Translations under genes and position numbers: made by a program
In this document: one piece after another, positions 12,601-24,143 of the stretch
How positions within the stretch are numbered: the stretch's first letter is position 1
Layout: the number at the start of each line of letters is the position of its first letter
DNA from: Takakia lepidozioides
Taxonomy: Eukaryota; Streptophyta; Takakiopsida; Takakiales; Takakiaceae
Assembly: GCA_030704615.1 (NCBI GenBank)
Contig: CM060731.1
Location: 11,348,001 to 11,408,000, forward strand
Direction of reading: 5' to 3'
Length of the DNA: 60,000 nucleotides
Notes under the pieces: generated by a model
Told to the model about the DNA's origin: nothing
Seen by the model: only the letters and a program-made list of their open reading frames with translations
Databases searched by the model: none

Positions 12601-15600
12601 CGATTCTTCCTCAGCAAATCGAAACTCCATCATGCCCATGGATTGAAGTTCTTTAAACACCCAGTCTTGTGGCCCAATACACCGCAACATTTTCAGATAC
12701 TGAAAGAGGAGCCCAACCACCTCCAGCACCTGTGCACGTCAATAATGTTATATTGTGCATTCACAAAATGAAAGAAGGAAACTGGATACCTGACATAAAC
12801 CTAAAGTTTCCGGCATTTGAATCACTGTATATACGAGGGAATTAAAAAAAATCTGTACAACTCTCCAATCTTGCAACGTAAGAAGATTATGGTCCACAAA
12901 GGAAAGCATCTTACATGTTCAAGGCCAGAGTCAGTGAGATGTATGCTAACAGAAAACATGAAACCCGCGCTGCTGTGATCATAGCCCCCCTCTCCCACAC
13001 CAGCTGATAACCCCGTTGCCCACCCTTTCTCCTTCAGCAGCGATAATAAGCTGCCAGCACCCTCTGAGAAATGCCAATGTGTACGTTTTCAAGCAAGTGT
13101 CATTTCTTCAACTGAAGGGCGGAATCTCTACAGGGCTGACATTGTGTCCGTGTGGTTCTCAATTTCAACCACTGTAAATAACCATGCCCTGCGCCTTTGA
13201 AAGACAAAGAGAAACCCACTCCATGCACAAATGAAGGGATGCTATTGACTTACCGTGACCAACAAGGTGAGAGATGTAGTCCTGGGGTTTCTTCAGGTAG
13301 GCACTTTCCAGGCAGGGGAGGGGCCAAGTCATTGCAAGCAAGTGCTGGTCCTTCACAGATTCGATCCTGTACAGGAATCCTGGCTCCCAAACAAGACCCT
13401 CCCAGGGAAATTCTAAGCGGGCTTCACCACCTTCTCGCACTTCGCCAAATAGCTCCACCACCCACTCTTTCAGGGTTTCCAAGGGCTCTGGTGTTGCACA
13501 AAACAGGATTTCAGCTTAGAGATTCCATGAACTGATGATGTCAAAGTTGAATGTTAATCCAACAAAGGACAAGAGTTTGACTATGTCTTGTCTATGGCTG
13601 CCAAACATTGACCTGACAGGTGGCCATAGAATACAAGAGCTTAGAAATTAGCAAAAATTGCACAAAGAACTTAGTTGGACCTTTCACAACCAACATCAAC
13701 ACTCTCATTTAAGATGGGCAACCCCAGATCTGATATACAAGATGCTAGAATCTAGAACCTATGCTTTGGTCTTTCCACCTTGCTAAATACACTTCTTGCC
13801 CTTGTAACTTCTACAATGTTGTTTCAATCCTAAAACAGGCGAGATCTGTTGGTACTCTGATAACAATCTTGGACTGCCCTGCAGGCATGGCTTGGCTCAC
13901 ATACGACAGTTGGAGGGATGGGATGGACAAGTTAGAGCTTACCACCCACCTCCACCAAGAACAGTCAATTTCATACGTCCTGCCAGATAGTGATCTCTGT
14001 AAAGCTGTAGCAGCTTTCCTCTCATATCAATGCCTCTTTCCATGGGCTCCTTCAAACTTTTCCTGTTTCCTGCAATCACAGTAAAATATAAGTAGGGTAA
14101 ACAGTCTGATAAAAGATTGGATAGTTAATTGAAAGTAAACTGCACCTGTATGTCAGGTTTGACCCTTAACCTCTTCATTTGATTGCTCGACATGTGTCCC
14201 AGGGTCATCAGCATCAAACGGGATAAGCTGCTGTGACAGCCTGGTTGATAATCATAACCATAACTCGAAAGAGCAGGCTCAAATACAAGACAAACTCTAA
14301 AATGAAAAGACAAGAGGTTACCCCATGAGAAAGAGTGAAACGGGTGAGATGGATTGGCAGTGTGACACTGCAGTTGCAAAAGGCGGCAGGAGTCACTTTG
14401 CAACACTTGCTCAAACTCTGTTCAAATCACACAACACCCACAAAGATCATGTTACAGAAGCCACAGTAAATTTCTCCCTATCACAAGGTTCTGAGTCATA
14501 ATCATGAATACAGATCTGTGCGGAATCAGTTGCTGACGGAGACACAAATATGAGGGAACATCTTCGAAAGATACATTTTTATACCACGATCAGCAATATA
14601 CCTGAATCGATTGCCTGAACTTCCCGATCCATTGCATCAGCCTTTGCCAGAGGTGAGATGAAAAACTGTGAAAATCTGCGTTCCAGTTCAGTACAAATAG
14701 ACTTCCAGGTAAGCATAAGTCCAGAAGCAGATGATCATCTGCTTCAAGTAACACAGGGATTGAAAGCAGAGAGGAAGCTGACAGCACTACCTGCAGGCTG
14801 CAATATAGGGTGTATGCTATTACACAGTTTGCATTGAATTTTGGAAGACGAGAAAGAAACAAAAAGGAAACAAACAAACAAACAAAAATTACTGACATAC
14901 TCCAGAAATAAGTGACACATGGAGAAAACAGAAATATGAGGAATCGAGCTGGACAACTTGCACAATTGCCACTTCAAAAGGTATGTTGGAAATAATACAC
15001 TACTGAAAGCATCTGGGTCTCCATTTTTGCTACAAAATCAAGGGCACTTAGCACCACAAAAATCATGGGTGCTGAATTGGTGTGTGACCTGTCCAGGGCA
15101 GGTTTCAAAAACCTATGGCTGATGTCAAAGTGGTAGCAGGTGAGCTCTGTGTCGGTGAAGGCGTTGGACCCACCCCCATGTTTAGACAGGAAATCGTCGT
15201 ACTGCAGGATCAGACCAGCCCACACTATGAAATGCATCAGCCCTACTAGCAAAATCGCACACACACACACATTTCAACAGTAGCAGAAAAACCTTGACCC
15301 AAATTTGATATTAGAATAACTCTTACACTGAGGCAGTGGATGAAAGTGAATCACAAGGCACCAAAACCCCAAAGCACCAGACATTTCACCCACTTCCTAT
15401 GCACCATACTTCCTCCCTTCATTATCTCAGCTTGCTGGTGCCACCTCAATTCTAAGATAATCGTCCAGTGGTTTATTATAACTAGGCAGAAGGCCAAGCT
15501 ACTCCTGCTCTAGCCAGTAGACATATCTACATAAAGAACCCTCGTGGTTGAGGAGCTAAAGGAAGGCACCTCATTCTCGTCCGGAAACTTGGAACTACCC

Positions 15601-16059
15601 ATGAACAGCATGTGCTCTGCATTCACAGTCAAATTAACTCCTCAAGCAACATTGACATTGGCTCACTGCCTCAGAATCTGTCCTGACACAGTTGCTAACT
15701 CCTCAGTCCAACAACAAATCCCTTCCAAACACTGCACCTTGTCCCCATCTACCCTCCACCCCCCTGTCTGTCTGTCTGTCTGTCTGTCAGTCTGTCAGTC
15801 TCTGCACTTCCTCTTCAGTTGAGGTTCGGTTTATTTTGATATGGGTTTCTAGTTATTCTACTTTGCTCATTGAGCCTAGGGGCCGCTGACATTATGAAGA
15901 TTCTTTCCTTTTAGCTCTTAAGTATGAGACAGAACATTTCCTTCTCTTGTGCCCTAAAATTCCCATGAATGTAGTGTCTTCTCAGAGATTCCTGGTCATT
16001 GTAAAGACGCCTTCGCCAAATGGTGGCTTTGAAGTGCTTAGCAGCTTACCTGCATGAAG

Positions 16060-16101
<42 letters not shown>

Positions 16102-17760
16102 ATTTGGGGTTTCTTCTATAGGTTCTTTGGGTTCTCTTGTAATACTGTGTCCCAGTAGGCCTGGGCAGCCACCCAAATGATAGATTTCTTGTTCTTGGCT
16201 CACTTTAATGAGACACTGAACTTGAGCATTGACTTGAACCTAGTTTTGTGAATTTATGTATTATTGTCCAGTGGAATACTGACCAAGAAAATGTGCAAGA
16301 CCCTGTGCATCCTCCGGATCCGAGAAGCTTCCAACACCCACAGTCATGGCTGCGGCAGCCTGCATTCAGTTCAGGTCCGTTTCACCAGTCAAATTTTGAC
16401 AGCATCAAGGGATGAGTAATCAAACGGCATTCAGGGCTGTATAACCTCAACATAGAGGTCCCCCCAGCTCATTCCAAATCAAGATTCCTATTAATAGACC
16501 CAACACCAGACCACACCTTCTTAGTCGGTGCCATGCCAGGGCGGTGCATGGCATGTGTCAGACTCTCCTCTCCATCGGTCTCCTCAACATCTTCATCAGC
16601 ATCACCCTCTTCTTCACTGTCATCTCCACTCCCACCTACAACCCAAAACCCAACTCAGAACCAAATTGAAGTAGCAGCCTAAAGCTGGGAAGGAAACTAA
16701 ATCCTAAATGCCAACCACTTGGAAAATCACAGGACAGCTTTGACCTATTATGTAGCATTACAACTAGAGTATGGATGAAACTCAAATGCAATAATGAAAG
16801 CCCAACCCACCTTCGGGGCAGAGTAGCTTTGGTACAGTCAATAACCAATTCAGGCATACCAATTGAGTCCATACACATGTTGAAATTTGTTCATTAGCTT
16901 GTGCAACAAGGTTGGGACGTCAACTTCTTTTGGTGATTACGCTGACTCCACCAAATCAGCTACTGCTTCCATACCAGTCCATCAGCTCTGGAGTGATAAT
17001 TGAGTTCTTTAGTCTCAGATGGTAGGTCTGATCACCGGCGCCATACATGCATGGAAGCTGAGAGCGGGCATGTTCTTGCAAGCTTCCTCGCCACTGTTTT
17101 TAACTGTTCCTCTTCATTCTACCGGAAGAGGAAATGGTGATTCTGTATGCATATTTACGTCATAGTGTCATATCACTGTGCTCAGCAGCTTCCCTTTCTT
17201 GATTAACTTCCCGACAGCTGAAAATGAAAGGTGCGGAGTACTTTATACACGGGTGGTAATGTTCATCCATTCAACTACTGATGCCCAAAAAAATGCTCAA
17301 TCCTGATGCTACTCCACACATGCTCACCATGTCTGCAATTATCATCATGGACGTGGCCGTGAGCTCCATCGCACTCCATGCCATCCTCTTCCTCCTCCTC
17401 CTCCTCCTCTCCCTCGGAACCAGACCCATCCTCTTCATCTCCATCTTCCTCTTCATCTTCATCCGCATCCTCACCACCAGAAGTAGACAACTTGGGCAAA
17501 GACGACATGGCGGGATCATGAATCAACAGGGCAGAGAGGCCGTTTCTCAGCCGCAACACTTCATACAGTCGCTCATCAGAGGGCGCCTTCACCACGGGAG
17601 GCCCCTTCACCACCATCTGCTGCTGCACCCCCATCGTTCTCACAGCCCTGCGAGGCAGAAGCCGACCAGCTCGTTGCGGAATGCAAGCGATCTGCAGCAA
17701 CGGCGACTGTAGCCACAGCAGCCCTGCGCTGGGCATTCTCTCATCTCCTTCAAGCTTCAA
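6611..17760 (-). CDS. NRDC-like: Nardilysin-like M16 zinc metalloprotease
   Basis: Twenty exons join in phase to 1111 codons including stop: 17760-17328, 16635-16517, 16359-16284, 15616-15570, 15201-15089, 14675-14602, 14417-14322, 14069-13950, 13487-13254, 13063-12915, 12729-12573, 12212-12057, 11553-11177, 10863-10714, 10581-10399, 9513-9310, 8412-8306, 7804-7651, 7500-7379 and 6872-6611. The M16 inverted zinc motif is intact as HFLEH (H207, E210, H211) across an exon junction. The third ligand E288 lies 77 residues after H211, the spacing known for pitrilysin-type enzymes. An Asp/Glu-rich stretch (about residues 95-170, exons 1-2) just before the catalytic core is the nardilysin hallmark. 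The C-terminal half carries NTNMKPL, RTKEQLGY and YRVLGFCF. The Arg-rich, acid-poor N terminus could be an organelle leader. Family role: cleavage of peptides at dibasic sites. Arabidopsis At1g06900 is the obvious homologue. Confidence 0.93.
9568..9802. repeat. Dispersed repeat, copy 1 (intron of the nardilysin-like gene)
   Basis: This intronic stretch is a diverged copy of 11696-11935. Shared blocks in the same order include TCCATACAGACATTA, a TGTCAATCA/TATCAATCA block, and ACTGACTTCATCAGCTCCCAA followed by a CGGGCATA/TGGGCATA block. The two copies lie in different introns of one gene, so this is either a mobile element or an internal duplication. Confidence 0.6.
10240..10320 (-). mobile_element. 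tRNA-derived SINE head (intronic)
   Basis: On the minus strand, 10315-10297 reads ATGGCCGAGTAGTTAGGGC, a near-perfect tRNA-Ser/Leu-type A box. About 25 nt on, 10273-10258 holds a B-box-like GTGGGTCTAAGTCCTC. The tRNA cannot fold as a normal gene, so a tRNA-derived SINE is the better reading. It lies in the intron between exons 15 and 16 of the nardilysin-like gene, in the same orientation. The body may continue toward 9.95 kb; its end and target duplications are not resolved. Confidence 0.5.
11696..11935. repeat. Dispersed repeat, copy 2 (intron of the nardilysin-like gene)
   Basis: Partner of 9568-9802. It carries the same ordered blocks with substitutions and small indels, in the same orientation, in the intron between exons 12 and 13. 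Confidence 0.6.
15763..15796. repeat. TGTC/TCTG short tandem repeat
   Basis: About eight copies of a tetranucleotide (CTGT phase), the last two interrupted by CAGT, inside the intron between exons 3 and 4 of the nardilysin-like gene. Confidence 0.9.
16063..16097. repeat. (CT)n microsatellite
   Basis: About 35 bp of CT repeat in the same nardilysin intron, close in length to the repeat at 5614. Confidence 0.95.
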
Positions 17761-18838
17761 ACCTCTCTTGTCCCCCTCTTCACTCTATTTTTAGGGATGA
17801 CGTCAGCCCTTGCATCATCGACGACCAACAATATTTCATCCATTCTACAATCGATGGATGGGCTTTGGGGATGAATAGCCCAATGAACGTGTCTCATCCA
17901 GGAAGATCGGGACACGTGCCGATTACCGGTTCGCCAGGTGGTCCGTGATTGGAGGAGGCCTGGAGTAACGACCTGTCTCTTTGGCCGCGGTTACCCTCCC
18001 GACCTTCTTGCTCTGCAATGCTTGCCCTCTCTCGCTCGGATCTACTGCCAAGCGAAGTGTTTGGGAGCTGGTTTTGGATCTGAAAACGGGAAATTTGTGG
18101 AGCTTAGGAGCATCATATCCAGATCTAGCTTACTTGACGGTCGACGACCTGCCAGATGAGGTGTTTGAGTGTGAGGGCCTGAGCAATATTGATATTCTAT
18201 GTACGAGTCGTGATCTAAGAAGAGGAGGACAAGATACATTGTAAGAGCTCTCTGATCTATCCGTGCTCAAGTTTCGTGATTTCTCCTCCATTTGTTTCTG
18301 GGTTTAGAGAAACTTCAGGTCGTGGCTGTGTGTGTTGCGCACTGGCTTAATATTGATCTGGAGAAAGACACTTCGACTGTCCTTCACTTTCACGTTGCTC
18401 CTCTGAGAGTAGCTGTTAGAAACGTTCTCAATCCCCCTCATTCTGCCTCTGTTCCAGGTTCTAGATATGGGGTATTAATTTCGATTGCACACCTAAACTG
18501 ACGGGCAGAGGCTTCGTCCGCTCTCCGTCGGTTTAGGTGACTACAGTCTCTTTGTGGGACTGCGTTCTCTCTTTTGAACATACAGGTTCTTGGAGAGAGT
18601 ACACTTTCTCTCTCCCTCTCACTAGCCCTCACTCTTTCGAGGCTCTTTCGTTAGGAAGTGGTTTGTCTGCTATCTCCTTATCATAATGTTTTGTTCAGGA
18701 CTTCTACCTGTCTCTTGCTGAAAGTTGTTCTCCTTGTTCCTCGCTTTATAAATTGCTTTCTTCTGGCCTGGCTCTCTCGCTGATCTCTAAGCTTAATCAT
18801 GGGTTAGAGCTGCTTAGGGACGTTCGGAGTGAGGTTCA
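17761..18838. promoter_or_regulatory. Divergent promoter region with G-box and TGACGTCA
   Basis: This region separates the nardilysin-like gene (minus) from the zinc-finger gene (plus), so both promoters must lie here. It contains a palindromic TGACGTCA bZIP/TGA-type site at about 17798-17805 and a CACGTG G-box at about 17913-17918. Pyrimidine-rich leader-like sequence (TCTCTC runs) follows around 18595-18625, before the zinc-finger start. Site recognition is from known motifs; binding is inference. Confidence 0.45.
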
Positions 18839-19369
18839 ATGGAGGAAGGGACTGTGAAAATGGAGGAGGGAGGAGTGACAGAGATTTTTGAGGAGAATTT
18901 GTACAGCTACACATATAGCGAGCGTGCTTCTATGATTAAGGAGTTCCATGCGGCGCAGCAGCTTGCTAGGCCGCATAGCGGCGTTACTTGCATGATATGT
19001 AATTTAGTCCTCAATAACAAGCGGAAGTTGAACCGGCACAGGCTAGGAGTCCACGCCAACCTGTTACTAAAACCCTACCCAAGAGAAACTTGCGGACCGC
19101 GGATGAGAACAGTGAACGCAAAGCTAACTCCTGTTCGGAACAGGGCGCTCGGACGCTCCCCGAACCAGCTTTGTGGCTCCACCGTCAGGGATCCTGCTAA
19201 GATGGACTATCAGAGAGAGTGGCAGTCTGCGCATGATGCGCAATTAACTCAGGCTAGAGCTTTGGGGATGGTGGGTTGCAAAATGTTGGAGTACGTCCTG
19301 GAGTATATGAAGAAGTGGGAACTAGCACACTTCCAAGGCGGCACAGCGAGGTTACTGACTTGTGGTTGA
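18839..19369 (+). CDS. Single C2H2 zinc-finger protein, 176 aa
   Basis: One uninterrupted frame. A classical C2H2 finger occupies residues 51-72, with C51, C54, H67 and H72 (C-x2-C-x12-H-x4-H) and basic NKRKLNRHR inside the finger. The acidic N terminus (MEEGTVKMEEGG) lacks a signal peptide. The middle is Arg/Pro-rich and the C terminus (DYQREWQSAHDAQLTQARALG, M-LEYVLEYMKK) is probably helical. A nucleic-acid-binding or protein-interaction role is the family expectation. I do not recognise a specific orthologue. The plant QALGGH signature is absent, so it is not the usual plant C1-type finger. Confidence 0.6.
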   Translation: MEEGTVKMEEGGVTEIFEENLYSYTYSERASMIKEFHAAQQLARPHSGVTCMICNLVLNNKRKLNRHRLGVHANLLLKPYPRETCGPRMRTVNAKLTPVRNRALGRSPNQLCGSTVRDPAKMDYQREWQSAHDAQLTQARALGMVGCKMLEYVLEYMKKWELAHFQGGTARLLTCG

Positions 19370-20900
19370 TCACATCCCAGTCCTCACTTGCTCCATGTCT
19401 TGATTATGAACAATCTTGTATTGTGTCATAGATTTCCCTGTTGCAGTACTATGCACAAATTAATTTTAGCTCTTTTGCCTCCCATTCCTTGCAAGATTAA
19501 AACTTAGTAGACTGTAGAATGTATCGAATGCGATCATGTTTCTGTAGTGTAAACTATCTATAAAATCTCTGTCAGGCCCACACAGTTTACAACTTCAAGC
19601 AGCTGCAAGAAAGGATTGTCTCGTCATCCGTGCCTTCGTTCACAAAGAGCAGTCTGCGAGTCTCTTTGGCTTCATTCACTCCTCATACTTCCGGAATCCC
19701 TACACAAGAATCGTCTGCTTTCAACGAATGAATGTAGCTTCATCTAGCAGTACTTCTTGTACATCCTCTCTGTTTAGGGTTTACCTGGACCAATACATTT
19801 TCGCCTCACAAAATTCAGAGGTTACGTGCTGAGGGTCCACGTCCATCACATGCCTACAAAGGTATATTTATATTAGGCTATATTTTTAAAATTTTACATT
19901 TTTTTTCACCCTATCTTTATCTTTAGGTAATATTATAAAACCCTACACCATATTTTTTTTATAAGTTTCTTTTACAAAAATTAATTAGACCCTATTTTAA
20001 ATTATCTTTTTAAATAATTACAAAATTTCAAAGCATGTACGCAAACAAGTACATTCCATATAGCATAAGTCAAATGCCACACCGAAAAAAAAGTTTAATT
20101 TTCATTAGCCACGAGCTCGCCGCAGCATCACTTGGATCTAAAGAGTACAAGTTTTGAGATGGTTCAAATGCCATAGTCAATGTTGAGATTATGGTATCAA
20201 CATATATCACTAGAATCATATTTGAACTTTAGGTGACCTCTACTTGATTTCATCTTGATGGATTGGAGCTGGATGGAATATGAGAAACTTCACAAGATGG
20301 ATACATTATACTATAGATAAAAACCCTTTATTACATTAACTTTTTAAGTAAAACTCTGGATTTTTTGTGACATTTTTTAATAAAAAACTGGGTGAAAAGA
20401 TATTGCCTTACCATATTTTCTAAGTAAAAATTTTCTAAAATTTATCCCAAAATCAAAATTGCACCCTATATTTTTTCTCACGTGGTTTTGAAAACACCGG
20501 GAGTGACCCCCCCAATGTTAGGTAGCGCGTGAGCATGTTCACGTGAGTACAAGGCATATTCTTCGAATTTCCACAAAATTTCCGCGAAATTTTCACAACG
20601 AAACGAACTTGGCGAAACTAAATATTATGCGAAACTAACACATAAAGAACAAGTAGCCCTTATACCTGATGAACATCTTACACTATAGGCGTGGCTTTTT
20701 CTCCATAACAGGCGCGAGAGCGGGGTGAGACTTCACTTCAAATTGCAGGTCCTCGTCCATAGCTAATTTCTCACAGCAAAACTCTATACCAAATAGCCTG
20801 AGAAGAAATCACACTTAAGGATAATTTCGCACTACGAAACTCTCTATCAACTAGCCTGAATTGGATATGGGATTGTTGGGTGATGGGATTTTGTATAGAA
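19370..20900. other. AT-rich intergenic sequence
   Basis: No conserved coding sequence is visible. From about 19860 to 20480 the sequence is strongly AT-rich with long A/T runs, then grades into a region with several GCGAAA words (20570-20640) that resemble the tandem repeat downstream. Confidence 0.5.
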
Positions 20901-20916
20901 AGTTTTGACTCAAGAT

Positions 20917-21135
20917 AAGGGTTTCTCCATGCGAAACCAACCGCTGCATAGATTTGTGCCCATATCACCAAGTCTTTTTCAAACACCAGTAAGGGTTTCT
21001 CAATGCGAAACCCACCGCTCCATAGGTTTGTGTCCATATCAAAGTCTTTCTCGAATAGTAGTAAGGGTTTCTCAATGCGAAAACCACCGCTGCATAGGTT
21101 TGTGCCCATATCACCAAGCATTTTTCAATGCGAAA
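20917..21135. repeat. Tandem repeat, 72-74 bp unit, three copies plus a partial
   Basis: Units begin at 20917, 20991 and 21063 with AAGGGTTTCTC(C/A)ATGCGAAA and continue through CCACCGCTGCATAGGTTTGTGCCCATATCA. A shortened copy with CAATGCGAAAC follows at about 21126. The copies differ by substitutions and a 2-bp period change. The minus strand is open across the array only because the period is nearly a multiple of three. Confidence 0.85.
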
Positions 21136-22119
21136 CTCATCTGTCGCTATAAATTTAGGGTTTCTGGCTGCATTACTGAAGTTTTCGCCTCGCCAAATTG
21201 GTGCAGACGTACCGTATATATGCACCAGTCCTCTATACCCGCTTATGATTTTTTCCGTTTTGAAAACATATAACTCCTATGACCGAGGTTAAGAAAATAT
21301 AAAACTCTCATGACCGTGGGTTGTGCTCACGCGATACCAACCCTGGCGCAAAACAATGAAACATGGGATGTGTGTATGTAACACCATGCGGATGACCCCG
21401 CCCTTGTGAACAATAAGCACGAGGTTTGGTGTTCAAATCTTGTCAGGTTGTACTGCGACAGTAATGTGTGTTATTAAATATATGTTTTGTCGAAGGGTCT
21501 GGCAGTTCGCTCGAAGGTTAGAGTCAGTCTAGAGGGTGTGCCTAGTCCGCTAGAAGGTTGGAATCAGTCTGCTCGGTCTATTGGAGGGTGTGCCCAGTCC
21601 GGTTGTCGGTGTGCTGGAGGGTTTGTCAGTCTGCTCGAAAGTTGGAGTCGGTCTCTTGGAGGGTCTAGTCCGCTAGGAGGTATGCCGTGGTAGATGAACA
21701 AGGACTTGGAAAAATTTCCGGATCTGGCCCGGGCGGTGGGCTTATGAGCTCACCCATGGGCCGGACTGGCGGGGCCCATAGGCGCATCAAAGACGCTAAT
21801 ATTAAAAAACGAGAGGCAATGCAGATATTGAAATTATTTTGACAAATCTAGAGAGAGATAACATCAAAATTTGCAAAAAAAACGCAAACTGAAGTGTCAG
21901 CAAAAAAAAAATAGGATAGTAAAGCAGACATGATTGAGAAAAGATGTGGTATTGTCCCAAGTTGGTGAAGCAGTACCCTGGTAATTCCATGGCGAGAAAG
22001 CTTTGTTTTAAAAAAAAATTGCTCTCTCGATAAATTAACTTTGGAAGAGCGAGGTCATGCATTGTATGGACACTCATGTGGCTTAGATCCTATGTTCCTC
22101 AAGTCTTGTTTGCGGGCAT

Positions 22120-22540
22120 GGTTTTTTGTCTACAATACAAAATAATGTCATAATCAATGATGTGTCTACAGTAGAAAGCTTATCTGTAGAATAAGCAAGT
22201 GCAACAACCAAGTATTGCAGAAAGCATGGGAAAATATCATGATCGTCAACATACATTCGTGACATTTCCCATGTCCTCCGTAATGTGTTATTGTCTACAA
22301 CACATAATACTGTCATGATTGTTAACGATTGTGACATTTTCAGTGCCTTTTGTAGCAATGTATGATTGTCTACAACAGAAAAAGCTGCCTATCCAGCAGC
22401 AACCAAGTCTTGTAGTTAATGTCACGATCGTTGACATGGGGATAAATCCTCTTGCTTGCTTTCTGTAGCAATGTGTTGTTGTCTACAGCAGAAAGATTGT
22501 CTATCAATAAGCAAGTGCAGCAACCAAGTCTTCTAGAGGG
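22120..22540. repeat. Degenerate internal repeats
   Basis: The word TTGTCTACA recurs with variants at about 22127, 22160, 22292, 22365 and 22480, usually followed by CAGAAAG-like sequence. AAGCAAGTGCA(G/A)CAACCAAGTCTT and TCATGATCGT(C/T)AAC-like blocks recur as well. Spacing is irregular, suggesting a decayed tandem array or nested copies of a small element. Confidence 0.6.
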
Positions 22541-24130
22541 CCTCTATTTCACGCCTCAATTATCATTATCGCTATTATACTATCGCTATCCTTCGTTAGG
22601 AAGTGGTTGTGGGTTCAATCCACAGATTGGTGTCCACCTTTCCGTTGGATTTTTGTTTCGACGTCCTTTGCCTATGGAATGATTTTTTGGACTTGGAAAA
22701 AACATCTTGAAAAACCCCTGCAAGCATGTGGTTTCATTCTTCATATCGTTTCCTATAGAGCCACTGAAATTTCCATTAACACCCAACATGCAACTTTACT
22801 GCCAATTTGGGAAATACTACTTGTGAGGGCGCCACCGCGCTCAGAGGGAGGGGAGATTACAAACAGTTCGCTAATTCCAGGAAACAGTTTTGACTCTCGA
22901 AGTAACTGTGATTGAAATAGTTTGCTGTTCAATCTGCAGTACTGGAGCCAACGAATTTGGAGGTCACTAAAGATTACAGGTAGGTGATTGCGATGGAATC
23001 CGATCAGAGCCTCTTTCATCAGTCGATGCCAGTAAGGTTTCTGCATCTCTCTGGAAGTCTGTCTATAGGATTGTGTTGTGGCCCCCACCGCATCAATTGC
23101 GATGAAAGATTCGGGGTTATATGCTGATGGTTTCCTCAGGCCTTGCTTGTGAGCAAGACTTGCGAAACCAATTTCAAATCCCATTCAGCTTTGCCACTGC
23201 CGAGATTCCGGACCAACCGTAACGTTGAATCCCTTTTGTTACTCTCTTCCAAGGAGAGGTTGACTAGCAATGAGGGCGAAACTGGGGAAAAGCATTCGCA
23301 CCCACTTCGTCACAGCCAGCATTAGCTGAAGATTAGGACTTGGCGGTAAGCCAATTTCTAGGGAATGTCATCGTACAAAGATCTTAAATCCAGTTGGGCG
23401 CCAAGCACTACCTCCGCACTTAACACCGAACTTTGTAACTGATGTTGATGATGACTGACGATGACTGGATATCAGTGGGCATGGCCTAAGCCAATTCTCG
23501 ACATAGAACATATCCTTAGAGGCGGGTTATTCTTCCTGAAAGTCACCTATTTGATACAGATTTGACCATCTGTTAAAGATTACGAGCTCCTGAATCCTGA
23601 GCTGGAAATTCCATGTACGACTCAAATAGGATCATCTTGTGGAAGTGGAGACCTCCTTTAATTTGCTCACACACACACTTCAATTGTTGGTGTTCATGAG
23701 TATGTCTGCACCCTCGGTGGGGAACCATGAAATCAGTGTGGAGTTATAGCAGCTGTCACTGTTTGACAAGATTAGGTTGATCTGTCTCATACTCTTCTTT
23801 AACTCTTGAAGTTGTGAAACATGCCTTTTTAATTGTTTGTTCTTCAGTGTAACTTTCCTTGATGTTTTGTTCTGGCACCTTTTAAAAAAACTTTGAAAAC
23901 TCTTCTTTGCCTTGGATGTGCCTATGAACCTCTCAAATGTGACTACAGGCCCTCATAGCTGAAGGGTTCTTCCAGTGATAGAGAGAGCTGCCCAAGCCTT
24001 TTGCCATTTCCAAAATCGACAATGAACAAGAGGGGGTTCTTCATATTGATCATATCGTCCCCTGAACTAAACTCTTAAAGAGAAAAGGGAACAGAGAGTG
24101 AGAGAATGTTCAGTGCACTGTTGGTTTATC
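22541..24130. other. Intergenic region before the inositol kinase gene
   Basis: I see no convincing conserved exon here. The 5' exon of the following gene, including its true start codon, may lie in the right-hand part, because the first recognisable exon has no in-frame ATG. A GGGTTCAATCC motif at about 22612 resembles a tRNA B box but lacks a matching A box. Confidence 0.4.
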
Positions 24131-24143
24131 TGAAATGACAGTG

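Noticed and set aside
17281-17712. 143-codon plus-strand frame opposite nardilysin exon 1
   Set aside because: Its Leu/Ile-rich start is the antisense of the GAG/GAA acidic tract of the real exon.
21400-21450. Possible SINE head with GTTCAAATCTTG
   Set aside because: The upstream A box is missing, so it was not called.
22600-22625. GGGTTCAATCC, like a tRNA B box
   Set aside because: No A box at proper spacing and no cloverleaf.
23380-23440. Segment resembling a 5S rRNA internal promoter (ACCTCCGCACTTAAC)
   Set aside because: The match is only a few bases long and the rest of a 5S gene is absent.
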